Assembly: GCA_964425695.1 (NCBI GenBank)
Contig: CAYRNF010000003.1
Coordinates: forward strand, 1 to 64,000
Reading direction: 5' to 3'
Origin: JAKPBU01 sp964425695
Lineage (GTDB): Bacteria; Pseudomonadota; Gammaproteobacteria; Xanthomonadales; Xanthomonadaceae
DNA length: 64,000 nucleotides
Shown one piece after another: positions 16,559 through 25,126 of this stretch (position 1 is the stretch's first letter; every line of letters begins with the position of its first letter). The position numbers were made by a program, and so were the translations under genes. The notes below the pieces were generated by a model. It searched no databases and had not been told where the DNA came from. It saw only the letters and a list, made by a program, of their open reading frames with translations.

Positions 16559-17986
16559 TCAGGCCATCGCCAGTGCGATGTGTCCCAGGCCGCTGGTCAG
16601 CAGCAGTTCCTCGATCTCCACGCACAGCCCGGCCGCCGCAGCGGTCAGGCGCGAAACCGCCACGCGCAGTTTTCCGCTGGGGGTCAGCGGAATGTCGTCC
16701 TGGTACACGAAGCGCAGCTGCAGGGCCTCGCCGTAGGTCTCGCGCATGCGTTCGCGGATGCGGTCGGCCGAGACCGGATCGAACTGATCGCCGCGCACGA
16801 TCCGCACCTCGATCTCGTCCAGCCGCGACTGCACCGCCTGGAAGCGGCGGATGCCGGGCGTGGTGAAGACCAGGTGCTCGAGGTATTCGCCGACGTAGTG
16901 GCCATCCGGCGAGCGCAGCGCATCCATGCTGCGTCCGTCCACGTGCGCCAGCATCGGCAGGCCCCGGCCGCAGGGGCACTGACCCTGGCGCGGGGTGGCG
17001 AGGTCGCCGTTGGCGTAACGCACCAGCGGCATGCCGTAGTTGTGCAGGTCGGTGACGATCACCTCCTGCCGGGTGCGCACGGCGGATGCCGCGCCCACCG
17101 GCGCCAGCCCGGCGTGCGAGCGGCCCAGTTCCACGCGCAGGTGGTCCGCGTTGGCGTGCAGCCCGCCGTAGCCGCATTCGGACGCCACCAGCATCACTTC
17201 GCGGCAGCCGTAGGTGTTGAAGACCGGGCAGCCGAACGCACGGCCGATCAGGTCGCGCTGGAAGTCGTGCAGCGGTTCGGCCGCGCACAGCACGGTCTGC
17301 GGCGCATGCACGCGCCGCCCGTGGTCCAGCAGCCAGCGCGACAGGCGCACGATCGAGGACACGTACGCCACCACCACCTGCGGCTTGTATGCGTCGATCT
17401 GGTCGGCGTATTCGCCCATGTTGCGGTCGCTCATGGGGAACACGTCCAGCATCCGGCGGTTGAAGGCCGCATGGTGCAGGCGCTGGCGCAGGGCGTTGCC
17501 CGGCACGCCCCACAGGTACAGCGCGCGCGTGCCCAGCGGCGCGCCGCCCCAGCCATAGCCGCGGAACATGGCGGCCATGCGCCGCTCGTAGCTCTCGCGC
17601 GTGTAGCCGATGGTCAGCGGCTCGCCGGTGGAGCCGCCGGTGGTCTTGTACAGCAGCCGGTCGCGCAGCGATGTCGCCTTCAGGGCCTCGAAGTGCTCGC
17701 GCACGTCCTGCTTGTGCAGGATGGGCAGGCAGGCGAAGTCCTGCGGCCCGCGGATGTCTTCGATCGCGCGCACCCCCGCCGCCGACCACGACTGGCGATA
17801 GAACGGCACCTCGTCCCAGCAATGGCGCAGCAGCGCCTGCAGCTTGCGCCACTGCAGTGCCTCGAGTTCCGCGGCGGGCAGCCACTGGCTGCGCTCGTAT
17901 TCCTCCAGGTACCGCAACGTCCCCCGCCGCCGGATCCCGGTTTCGTAGAGCGGAAATAGGATCTGGCGGAACAGCGGTGCGTACAT
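16559..17986 (-). CDS. PaaK/CapK-like adenylate-forming enzyme
   Basis: A 475-residue member of the phenylacetate-CoA ligase/CapK branch of the ANL superfamily, which activates a carboxylate with ATP. The AMP-binding loop YKTTGGSTGEPLTIGY is near residue 110; FNTYGCREVMLVASECG carries the aromatic substrate-pocket motif; the C-terminal domain has DDIPLTPSGKLRV with the catalytic Lys of the adenylation step. The start MYAPLFRQIL is preceded by GGGGAG. Related stand-alone proteins occur in polysaccharide and natural-product clusters and often have no known acceptor. Here its neighbours are a TonB receptor upstream and a sensor kinase downstream, all on the same strand but with gaps of 157-209 bp. 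Confidence 0.78.
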   Translation of the reverse strand: MYAPLFRQILFPLYETGIRRRGTLRYLEEYERSQWLPAAELEALQWRKLQALLRHCWDEVPFYRQSWSAAGVRAIEDIRGPQDFACLPILHKQDVREHFEALKATSLRDRLLYKTTGGSTGEPLTIGYTRESYERRMAAMFRGYGWGGAPLGTRALYLWGVPGNALRQRLHHAAFNRRMLDVFPMSDRNMGEYADQIDAYKPQVVVAYVSSIVRLSRWLLDHGRRVHAPQTVLCAAEPLHDFQRDLIGRAFGCPVFNTYGCREVMLVASECGYGGLHANADHLRVELGRSHAGLAPVGAASAVRTRQEVIVTDLHNYGMPLVRYANGDLATPRQGQCPCGRGLPMLAHVDGRSMDALRSPDGHYVGEYLEHLVFTTPGIRRFQAVQSRLDEIEVRIVRGDQFDPVSADRIRERMRETYGEALQLRFVYQDDIPLTPSGKLRVAVSRLTAAAAGLCVEIEELLLTSGLGHIALAMA

Positions 17987-18158
17987 GGCTTCTCCCCTGC
18001 GATCGGTCCAACGCGGAACGGGGTCGAAACCAGCCACGCATTGCGCGCAGGCGCCGCGCGCCGCACCGGGCCGGGGTCGGGCAGGCCCGGGCGACTATCG
18101 CTGCCGGCCTGCATCGCCCGGACGCGGGCCGGGCGTCGCGAGGGGAGACGGGGGTGGC

Positions 18159-18184
18159 GCTGCCCCGGGCCGTTCCGGGGCAGC
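18159..18184. terminator. Perfect GC hairpin downstream of the TonB receptor gene
   Basis: GCTGCCCCGG, a 6-nt loop and CCGGGGCAGC form a perfect 10-bp stem 11 nt past the receptor stop. There is no U-tract, so it is either an RNA-stabilising end or part of a Rho-dependent terminator. Confidence 0.5.
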
Positions 18185-18195
18185 GGATGCGGACG

Positions 18196-20508
18196 CTAGA
18201 AGTCGTAGCGCGCGGTCAGGCTGTACTGCCGCGACGGGCCGTAGAAGCCGGTGTACACGCCCAGCGCCTGGGCCAGGTTGTAGCCCGTGGTCAGGTATTC
18301 CTTGTCGGACAGGTTGCTGCCCTGCAGCGAGAAGCTCCAGGCATCGTCGAGCTTCCAGATCACGCCGGCGCTGACCAGGCCATAGCCGTCCTGCGAGATC
18401 GGCGGCTGGCCGAACGGCGCGGCCGGCGGCTGGTTGACGCGGATGATCTCGGTGGTGGCCACCACCTCGCTCTGGTAGCTGTATCCCACGCGCGCGGACA
18501 GGTTGCCGCCGTTGGCCAGGTCGGTGCGCCACTCCAGGTTGATCGCACCGGAGAACTCGGGAGCGTTGGTGAATTCCTGTTCGTCGGCGATGTCCACCCC
18601 GGCGAAGAGGAACTCGTCGTACTTCGCGTCCAGCCACGCCAGGTTGCCGCTGATGAGCCAGTTGCGGCTGGGCAGCCACTGGTACTCGACCTCCACGCCG
18701 TTGACGGTGCCTTCGCCGGCGTTGGTGAAGTCGCCGAAGAAACCGCCGGCCGGGTTGGCGGTGAACACCGACAGCTGGATGTCCTTGTAGGTGTTGTGGA
18801 AGGCGGCGAGGTTCAGGAACAGGGTCTGGTCGAGCAGCGCCATCTTGCTGCCGATCTCGAAGCTGTCCACCACCTCGTCGTCGAACGGCTCGGCCGAGCG
18901 CGGCACCGTGGTCGCCTGCGCGCGGATGTTGTAGCCGCCGGACTTGAAGCCGCGCGACGCAAGGCCATAGACCATGATGTCCGGGGTGATCTGGTAGTCC
19001 AGCGACACCTTGGGCGAGACGTTCTTGAAGTTGATGGTCTTGTCGAAGCGCGCGGCCGCCGTGTCGTCGTTGGGATTGGCCGGCGTGCAGTCGCGGACCG
19101 TCTGGAACGTCGCGCTGGTGTAGCAGCGGTTGAGCACCTTTGCGCGCTTGTCCTCATCGGTGTAACGCGCGCCCACGTCCAGCTTGAGCCGGTCGGTGAG
19201 GTCGATGGTCCAGTCGGCGTACAGCGCCACGCTTTCGGTCAGGACCTTGCCCTGGGTATCGCCGAAGCTGAGGTTGAAGAAGTTGTTGAGCACCTGTCCG
19301 CCGGCCTCGCCGGTGAACCCGTACAGGCCCACCACGCCGCGCACGCGGCCGCCGCCGTCGTAGTTCACCTGCAGCTCGTTGCTGACCTGCTCGTCCTCGT
19401 AGAAGGCCACCACGTCGGCGATGCGGTCCGGCGTGGTGTCGAAGTCGATGTTGGTTTCGGTGTCGGATTCGCGCTTGGCGATGACGTACTTCAGCGCCCA
19501 GTCCTCGCTGGGCCGCCAGTTGATGGTCGCCGAGGCGCCCGCCATCGAGGTGTCGTTGACGTTGGGCATGCCGTTGCGCACGTCGTAGCGGCTGTCCATG
19601 GGCAGGAACGGCCCGGTGGTGGGCGTCAGCGCCGCATCGAAACGATTGGGCAGCAGCATGCGCGCACCGCGCACGCCGGACTGGTCGTCCATCCAGTCGA
19701 TCGCGAACTGGATGTCCAGGTCGTCGCCCGCGTACGCGCCCAGGTTGAGGCGCAACGCATTGACTTCCTTGTCGCTCACCGGCTGGTCGGTGATCGTGTT
19801 CTCGCCGAAGCCGTCGCGGTTGAGGCTGGCCACCGCCACGCGCCCGCGCAGGCCGCTGTCCTCGCCTCCGATGGGGCCACCCAGCGCCGCCTTGACGTCC
19901 AGCTGGTCGTAGTTGCCCACGGTGATCGCGCCGAAGCCCTCGAACGTCTTCGGCAGCCCGCGCGAGATGTACTTGATCGCGCCACCGATGGTGTTCTTGC
20001 CGTACAGCGTGCCCTGCGGCCCGCGCAGCACTTCCACGCGGCCCACGTCGAAGACATCGAGCAGCGCGCCCTGCGGGCGGGCGATGTACACATCGTCCAG
20101 GTACAGGCCCACGCCGGGATCCACGCCCCACAGCGGATCGGACTGGCCCACGCCGCGGATGTAGGCGGTGATGGTGCTGCTGGAGCCGCGCGCGGCGTAG
20201 ATCGTCAGGTTGGGCACCTGCGCGTCCAGGTCGCCTAGGTCGCGCACCCCCAGCTTGTCGAGCGTTTCGGGGGTGAAGGCGGTGACCGCGACGGGCACGT
20301 CCTGCAGGGTTTCCTCGCGCTTGCGCGCGGTGACGGTGACCGCGTCCAGCGTGGCCGGTTCGTCGGCGCCGCTGGCCGGCGCCTGGTCCTGCATGGCTTG
20401 TCCGTCGAGCGCCTGCGGCGCGGGCGCATCCTGCGCATGGGCGAGCGGTGCGGCGAAGCCCACGGTAAGGCCCATCGCCACGGCCAGGCTCAAGCTGCTG
20501 CGTTTCAT
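18196..20508 (-). CDS. TonB-dependent outer-membrane receptor
   Basis: A 770-residue receptor with a signal peptide (MKRSSLSLAVAMGL... cleaved after AHA), a short Ala/Gln-rich linker, the TonB-box region LDAVTVTARKREETLQDVP, a plug domain with VEVLRGPQGTLYGKNTIGG, and a 22-strand barrel ending YSLTARYDF, whose terminal Phe is the usual outer-membrane assembly signal. It belongs to the large family of receptors typical of xanthomonads and sphingomonads that take up plant or microbial carbohydrates and aromatics rather than siderophores; the ligand is not evident. It diverges from a GntP permease over 287 bp, so the two may handle one substrate across the outer and inner membranes. Confidence 0.93.
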   Translation of the reverse strand: MKRSSLSLAVAMGLTVGFAAPLAHAQDAPAPQALDGQAMQDQAPASGADEPATLDAVTVTARKREETLQDVPVAVTAFTPETLDKLGVRDLGDLDAQVPNLTIYAARGSSSTITAYIRGVGQSDPLWGVDPGVGLYLDDVYIARPQGALLDVFDVGRVEVLRGPQGTLYGKNTIGGAIKYISRGLPKTFEGFGAITVGNYDQLDVKAALGGPIGGEDSGLRGRVAVASLNRDGFGENTITDQPVSDKEVNALRLNLGAYAGDDLDIQFAIDWMDDQSGVRGARMLLPNRFDAALTPTTGPFLPMDSRYDVRNGMPNVNDTSMAGASATINWRPSEDWALKYVIAKRESDTETNIDFDTTPDRIADVVAFYEDEQVSNELQVNYDGGGRVRGVVGLYGFTGEAGGQVLNNFFNLSFGDTQGKVLTESVALYADWTIDLTDRLKLDVGARYTDEDKRAKVLNRCYTSATFQTVRDCTPANPNDDTAAARFDKTINFKNVSPKVSLDYQITPDIMVYGLASRGFKSGGYNIRAQATTVPRSAEPFDDEVVDSFEIGSKMALLDQTLFLNLAAFHNTYKDIQLSVFTANPAGGFFGDFTNAGEGTVNGVEVEYQWLPSRNWLISGNLAWLDAKYDEFLFAGVDIADEQEFTNAPEFSGAINLEWRTDLANGGNLSARVGYSYQSEVVATTEIIRVNQPPAAPFGQPPISQDGYGLVSAGVIWKLDDAWSFSLQGSNLSDKEYLTTGYNLAQALGVYTGFYGPSRQYSLTARYDF

Positions 20509-20795
20509 CGCGTTGTGTCCCCGAGGTATGCGGATGCGGCGGACAGGCGCCGCGCGCTGCACAGGCTAGGCAGTGCGACCTGCGCGGGCACTTGTACCTT
20601 CGGACAATGGGAGCGGTTGCGCGCGCTGGGGAGACTGCGGCGACACCGACCCGTGCCGCGCGCCGCCTTGCCCGCGCAGGCGGAGACCCAAGGACGCCGT
20701 CTGGACGTCGTTGCCTGCACGCGGCGGCGACCCGGACACCAACGCCACCGGGTTTCCGCGGCGCGGGAACGACGGGCCACCTCAAAGACCTCTCC

Positions 20796-22199
20796 ATGTC
20801 CTTCCTGATCGTCCTCGCCGCGCTGGTCTTCCTGATGCTGGTCGCCTACCGCGGCTACAGCGTGATCCTGTTCGCGCCGGTCGCGGCGCTGGGCGCGGTG
20901 CTGCTCACCGATCCTTCGCTGGTGGCGCCGATGTTCACGGGCCTGTTCATGGACAAGATGGTCGGCTTCCTGAAGCTGTACTTCCCGGTGTTCCTGCTGG
21001 GTGCGGTGTTCGGCAAGCTGGTAGAGGTCAGCGGCTTCTCCAAGTCCATCGTGGCGGCCACGATCCGGGTGGTGGGCGCGCAGCGGGCGATGCTCGCGAT
21101 CGTGCTGGTGTGCGCGCTGCTGACCTATGGCGGGGTGTCGCTGTTCGTGGTGGTGTTCGCGGTGTATCCGTTCGCGGCCGAACTGTTCCGCCAGGGCGAC
21201 ATCCCCAAGCGGCTGATCCCCGGCACGATCGCGCTGGGCGCGTTCACCTTCACCATGGACGCGCTGCCGGGCACGCCGCAGATCCAGAACATCATCCCCA
21301 CCGCGTTCTTCAAGACCGATGCGTGGGCGGCGCCGTGGCTGGGGCTGATCGGCGGGCTGTTCATCCTGGCGGTGGGCATGGCCTACCTGGAATCGCGGCG
21401 GCGCAAGGCGCTGGCGGCCGGCGAAGGCTACGGCGATGCGGCCACGCTGGTGAACGAACCGGCGCCATTCGCGGGCGGCACGCTGGCCAACCCGCTCATC
21501 GCGCTGTTGCCGCTGGTGCTGGTGGGCGTGAGCAACAAGGTGTTCACCGTGCTGATCCCGCGCGTCTACGGCGCCAGCCACGAATTCGTGCCGGCGGTGA
21601 TCGGCGCACCCGCGCCGGTCGTGCAGGAAGTTTCGAAGGTGGCGGCGATCTGGGCCGTGCAGGGGGCGCTGCTGGTGGGGATCCTGGCGGTGCTGGCCTT
21701 CGCATGGAAGCCGGTCATCGCCAGCTTCGCCGAGGGCACCAAGGCGGCGATCGGCGGCGCGCTGCTGGCGTCGATGAACACGGCGAGCGAATACGGGTTC
21801 GGCGCGGTCATCGCCGCCCTGCCGGGCTTCCTGGTGGTGGCCAACGCGCTGGGCGCGATCCCCGATCCGCTGGTCAACGAAGCCGTCACCGTCACCGCGC
21901 TGGCCGGCATCACCGGATCGGCCTCGGGGGGCATGAGCATCGCGCTGGCGGCGATGGCCGACACCTTCATCGCCAACGCCAAAGCCGCGGGCATCCCGAT
22001 GGAGGTGCTGCATCGCGTCGCGTCGATGGCCTCCGGCGGCATGGACACCCTGCCCCACAACGGCGCGGTCATTACCCTGCTGGCAGTGACCGGCCTGACC
22101 CATCGCCAGGCGTATCGCGACATCTTCGCGATCACGCTGATCAAGACCGCGGCGGTGTTCGTGGTGATCGGCGTGTTCTACGCGTTCGGCATCGTGTAG
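20796..22199 (+). CDS. GntP-family permease
   Basis: A 467-residue inner-membrane transporter with about 12-13 hydrophobic helices, starting MSFLIVLAALVFLMLVAYRG. Family landmarks are LLTYGGVSLFVVVFAVYP, MDALPGTPQIQNIIPT, ALLASMNTASEYGFGAV and GSASGGMSIALAAMAD. GntP proteins carry gluconate, other hydroxyacids and, in several proteobacteria, D-3-hydroxybutyrate. With PHB synthase and a 3-hydroxybutyrate-oligomer hydrolase 15 kb away, hydroxybutyrate import is an attractive but unproven role. It diverges from the TonB receptor and converges on the epimerase-like gene, with a REP dyad between the two ends. Confidence 0.85.
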   Translation: MSFLIVLAALVFLMLVAYRGYSVILFAPVAALGAVLLTDPSLVAPMFTGLFMDKMVGFLKLYFPVFLLGAVFGKLVEVSGFSKSIVAATIRVVGAQRAMLAIVLVCALLTYGGVSLFVVVFAVYPFAAELFRQGDIPKRLIPGTIALGAFTFTMDALPGTPQIQNIIPTAFFKTDAWAAPWLGLIGGLFILAVGMAYLESRRRKALAAGEGYGDAATLVNEPAPFAGGTLANPLIALLPLVLVGVSNKVFTVLIPRVYGASHEFVPAVIGAPAPVVQEVSKVAAIWAVQGALLVGILAVLAFAWKPVIASFAEGTKAAIGGALLASMNTASEYGFGAVIAALPGFLVVANALGAIPDPLVNEAVTVTALAGITGSASGGMSIALAAMADTFIANAKAAGIPMEVLHRVASMASGGMDTLPHNGAVITLLAVTGLTHRQAYRDIFAITLIKTAAVFVVIGVFYAFGIV

Positions 22200-22244
22200 G
22201 CGCGGCGTCGGCCACGACCGGCTGCTGCGCGCCCTTCCATCCCT

Positions 22245-22321
22245 GTAGAGGCGGCTTCAACCGCGAGGTGGAGCGTCCGGAACCGAACGGAGGCCAGGGC
22301 TCCGGCCGAAGCCGCGGCTAC
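22245..22321. repeat. GTAG-type REP dyad between convergent genes
   Basis: GTAGAGGCGGCTTCAACCGC at 22245 and its inverted partner GCCGAAGCCGCGGCTAC ending at 22321 face each other. Both arms begin with GTAG and contain a GC-rich inner palindrome, the form of the REP/GTAG (SMAG-like) elements of Stenotrophomonas and relatives. It sits between two convergent stop codons (22199 and 22334) and may stabilise both mRNA ends. Confidence 0.7.
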
Positions 22322-22333
22322 GGGCTGGCCGGA

Positions 22334-23467
22334 TCAGCCCGCCTGCTGCGCATGCCACGCCTTCAGCGCCGCGGTTTCCTGTTCGCGGGTGATCCCGGCG
22401 TTCAACTTGGCCTGGCGCTCGGCCGGCAGGCCGCGGAACCACGCCATCAGGTCCGTCACGGTTTCCGGCAGCGGGCGGTAGGTCAGGCCCGCGGCCACGG
22501 CGCGCGCATTGCTGACCTGCCCGTAGCCGGCATACGGCCCGGCCTGCCGTGGCACCCAGATCGGCAATGCGAGCTGCCGCGCTTCGACGAATTCCGGCGT
22601 GACGTGCGTGTAGGTGGGTTTGGCGTCGAGTGCCGTCGCGATGCCCGTGAGCATGTCGTCCATCGTCGTGGATGCACGCGGGCCGACGGCGTTGAAGGTG
22701 CCGGTGGTGCCGTTTTCGGCCAAGCGGATCATCCATTCGCCCAGGTCGCGGCCATCGATGTACTGCACCGGATCGCGCCCATCGCCCGGCACCAGCATCT
22801 CGCCGCCCTGCGCCACGCGGTGCGGCCAGTAGGTGAAGCGGTCGGTCTCGTCGCGCGGGCCCACGATGTAGCCGGGACGCACGATGGTGCTGCGCGCGCC
22901 GAAGTGCTTGCGCACCTCCGCTTCGCTGAGCGCCTTCAGCGGGCCATACAGGTTGCCCATGTCGGCCATCAGCGTTTCGCGCGTTTCGGCCATGGCGTCC
23001 TTGCCCTTGTAGGCCGCCAGCGGGGCGTCTTCGGTGATGCCCGGCTGCGAGCCGTCGGCGTACACCGAGATCGTGGAAATGAAGAGGTAGTGCCCCACGT
23101 TGCCCTTGAGCACAGCGGCCGCGTCGCGCACCCACGACGGCAGGCTGGTGGGGTTGTCGATGGCCACGTCCCACTTGCGGCCCTGCAGCGCCTTGTAGTC
23201 GTTGATGCTGCGGTCGCCGTGCAGCTGTTCGACGTCGCCCGGCCATTCGGGCGACGGCCGCTTGCCGCGGTTGAACAGCGTGACTTTGTGGCCGCGCGCC
23301 AGCGCGTAGTTCACCTGGAACGGGCCGGTGAAGCCCGTGCCGCCCAGGATGAGGATGTCGAGCGGTCGGCTGGCGCGCCGGATCGCGCCGAGCGCGGTCG
23401 ATGGCATCGCCGCCGCCATGGCAGCCAGGCCTCCCAGGAGGATCACGTCGCGGCGTGTGGTACGCAT
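22334..23467 (-). CDS. Exported NAD-dependent epimerase/dehydratase-like protein
   Basis: A 377-residue Rossmann protein of the extended SDR class behind a twin-arginine-type signal (MRTTRRDVILLGGLAAMAAA). The mature part starts with the nucleotide loop ILILGGTGFTGPF, then DVAIDNPTS, a catalytic YGPLK (YxxxK) around residue 190, and RPGYIVGPRDETDRFTYW. A Tat signal fits export of a folded, cofactor-bound enzyme to the periplasm, unusual for a sugar-nucleotide epimerase. Annotated relatives include isoflavone-reductase-like and mRNA-binding SDR proteins. Start chosen at the first Met before the twin Arg. It stands alone, converging on the GntP permease gene. Confidence 0.82.
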   Translation of the reverse strand: MRTTRRDVILLGGLAAMAAAMPSTALGAIRRASRPLDILILGGTGFTGPFQVNYALARGHKVTLFNRGKRPSPEWPGDVEQLHGDRSINDYKALQGRKWDVAIDNPTSLPSWVRDAAAVLKGNVGHYLFISTISVYADGSQPGITEDAPLAAYKGKDAMAETRETLMADMGNLYGPLKALSEAEVRKHFGARSTIVRPGYIVGPRDETDRFTYWPHRVAQGGEMLVPGDGRDPVQYIDGRDLGEWMIRLAENGTTGTFNAVGPRASTTMDDMLTGIATALDAKPTYTHVTPEFVEARQLALPIWVPRQAGPYAGYGQVSNARAVAAGLTYRPLPETVTDLMAWFRGLPAERQAKLNAGITREQETAALKAWHAQQAG

Positions 23468-23678
23468 GTCGCAGCTCCGGTGTGCGGTGGTGGCCGGCAA
23501 TGTGCACCCGTGCGCTATGCCCCGCCCCTGCCGGAAGTCGGGGCGCCACCGCGTCGTGCGCCCCGCCGCTTGCCGCGCGCAATCCGCTCCGAAGCGACGC
23601 CGCATCGCACCGCGCAGACCGCTGGTGGCAACCGTGGTGGTACCGGAATACCGCGACGGGCGCCGCGGCGCGTCGGCG

Positions 23679-24122
23679 TCAGGGGCGCGCAGTCCCCGCG
23701 GAGGGCACGAGCCGGTTGTCCACGCCGGTCACGCCCCGCATGGCGACCAGGCGCAGGGTCAGGTCCTCGATTTCCTCGATGGACGCATGCCCGCGCAGCA
23801 CCACGTAGCCCTGCTGCACGTCCACATTGACCTGCCCCGGGTGCTCGATCACGTGGCCCAGGCGCGAGCGGATGCGGTCGCGCAGCACGTCGTCCGGGGG
23901 CGTGCCACCCTCCAGCGCGGCGCGCGCCTGCGCGAACGCGCCGCGGGCGCGATCGGCGGCATGGCGCGACTTGCCGCGCAGCAGGCGGCCGGCATCGTGC
24001 CCGGCTGCGGCGCCGCGCTCGCGCACCAGCGCGCGACGGCGACGCCCCGACTGCGGATCCAGGTAGTACATGAGCGCCGCGCCGGCGGCGAGCGCGGCAG
24101 CGATGCGGGTCAGGGTCTTCAT
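23679..24122 (-). CDS. BON-domain protein with N-terminal membrane anchor
   Basis: A 147-residue protein: a short hydrophobic N-terminus (MKTLTRIAAALAAGAALMYY), then DPQSGRRRRALVRERG, a motif found after the membrane anchor in YtxH-like proteins, an Ala/Arg-rich linker, and a BON domain from about residue 78 (DDVLRDRIRSRLGHVIEHPG) through VQQGYVVLRGHASIEEIE and GVTGVDNRLV. BON domains bind phospholipid and occur in envelope-stress proteins. The basic DPQSGRRRR stretch should stay in the cytoplasm. No neighbour is close enough for an operon (124 and 211 bp gaps). Confidence 0.8.
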   Translation of the reverse strand: MKTLTRIAAALAAGAALMYYLDPQSGRRRRALVRERGAAAGHDAGRLLRGKSRHAADRARGAFAQARAALEGGTPPDDVLRDRIRSRLGHVIEHPGQVNVDVQQGYVVLRGHASIEEIEDLTLRLVAMRGVTGVDNRLVPSAGTARP

Positions 24123-24246
24123 GGCGGTGTCGTCGCTCCGGAGGGCCGCGCGCCGCGCAGGCCGATGGGCACAGCATGACCGGCATGCCGATAAGCGCGC
24201 GCGAAGACGCGGCGCTGCGCTGCGCCCAGCGCACGTGGCGGCGCGA

Positions 24247-25122
24247 TCAGCGCACCTGGAACAGCCAGCGCACCGCGCGCGGGAACGCGGCCTTCCACGC
24301 CGCCTCGTCATGACCGGCCTGCGGTTCCACATGCAGCAACACCGATTCCGCGCCGCCCGGCCGCGCATGCAGGATCGCGGCCATGCGCGCAACGTTGGCC
24401 ACGGCCTCGTCGCCTTCGGTGCCGCCCATGTACAGGTAGACGCGGCTATCCGGCGGCAGCGGCGTGCCGCGCGCGCGCGCGAACGCCTCGTCCGAAACCC
24501 AGTACGACGGCGAGAACACCCCGGCCTTGCCGAATACCTGCGGGTAGCGGTGCATCGCGTAGTCGGCCGCCAATCCGCCCAGCGAACTGCCGGCGATGGC
24601 GGTGTGCGCGCGGTCCGGCAGGGTGCGGTAGTTCGCGTCCACGAACGGCTTCAGCACCTGCACCACGTCGGCCACGAATCCGGCGCCCGCGTTGGGCAGG
24701 AAACGCACGTTCCAGTACGGAACCAGTTCGTGGATGCGCAGCGCGTTGCCGTGGTCGATCCCGACCACGATCGCCTCGAACCGGGCATCGCGCGCCAGCG
24801 TGTCCAAGGCCTCGTCCACGCCCCACTCGCGCACGTAGCTGGTGGCGTCGTCGAACAGGTTCTGCCCGTCGAACATGTAGAGCACCGGGTAGCGCGCATC
24901 GCCTCGTTCATACCCGGGCGGCACGTAGATCCGCACGGTGCGCGCGAACCCGAAGCCGGGCATGCGCAGCGGCGGGGTGAACACGCGCACCGTCGGCCCG
25001 GCCGTGGCCGGACGCGGCGCCTGCGCCCGCGCGGGCCACCACGCCAGCGACACGGCGACGATCGCCGCGCACGCGAACCACCGCAGCGTGCGCGGCGCAG
25101 CCCGGGCGGGGCGCCGCGGCAT
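24247..25122 (-). CDS. Secreted esterase, esterase-D/enterochelin-esterase-like fold
   Basis: A 291-residue alpha/beta-hydrolase with a signal peptide ending PARAQA. Landmarks: VRIYVPPGYERGDARYPVLYMFDGQ near the N-terminus, YRTLPDRAHTAIAGSSLGG with nucleophile Ser, FGKAGVFSPSYW, and the likely catalytic His in PQAGHDEAAWKAAFPRA. This family includes enterochelin esterases, feruloyl esterases and S-formylglutathione-hydrolase relatives; the export signal argues for a periplasmic or secreted carboxylesterase. Its ATG lies 4 bp after the stop of the M20 peptidase gene, so they form a two-gene operon. Confidence 0.85.
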   Translation of the reverse strand: MPRRPARAAPRTLRWFACAAIVAVSLAWWPARAQAPRPATAGPTVRVFTPPLRMPGFGFARTVRIYVPPGYERGDARYPVLYMFDGQNLFDDATSYVREWGVDEALDTLARDARFEAIVVGIDHGNALRIHELVPYWNVRFLPNAGAGFVADVVQVLKPFVDANYRTLPDRAHTAIAGSSLGGLAADYAMHRYPQVFGKAGVFSPSYWVSDEAFARARGTPLPPDSRVYLYMGGTEGDEAVANVARMAAILHARPGGAESVLLHVEPQAGHDEAAWKAAFPRAVRWLFQVR

Positions 25123-25126
25123 GGCG

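Noticed and set aside
20573..23830. A 1085-codon open frame covering the GntP gene and the opposite strand of the epimerase gene
   Set aside because: It spans two real genes in other frames and reads as low-complexity Arg/Gly/Ala.
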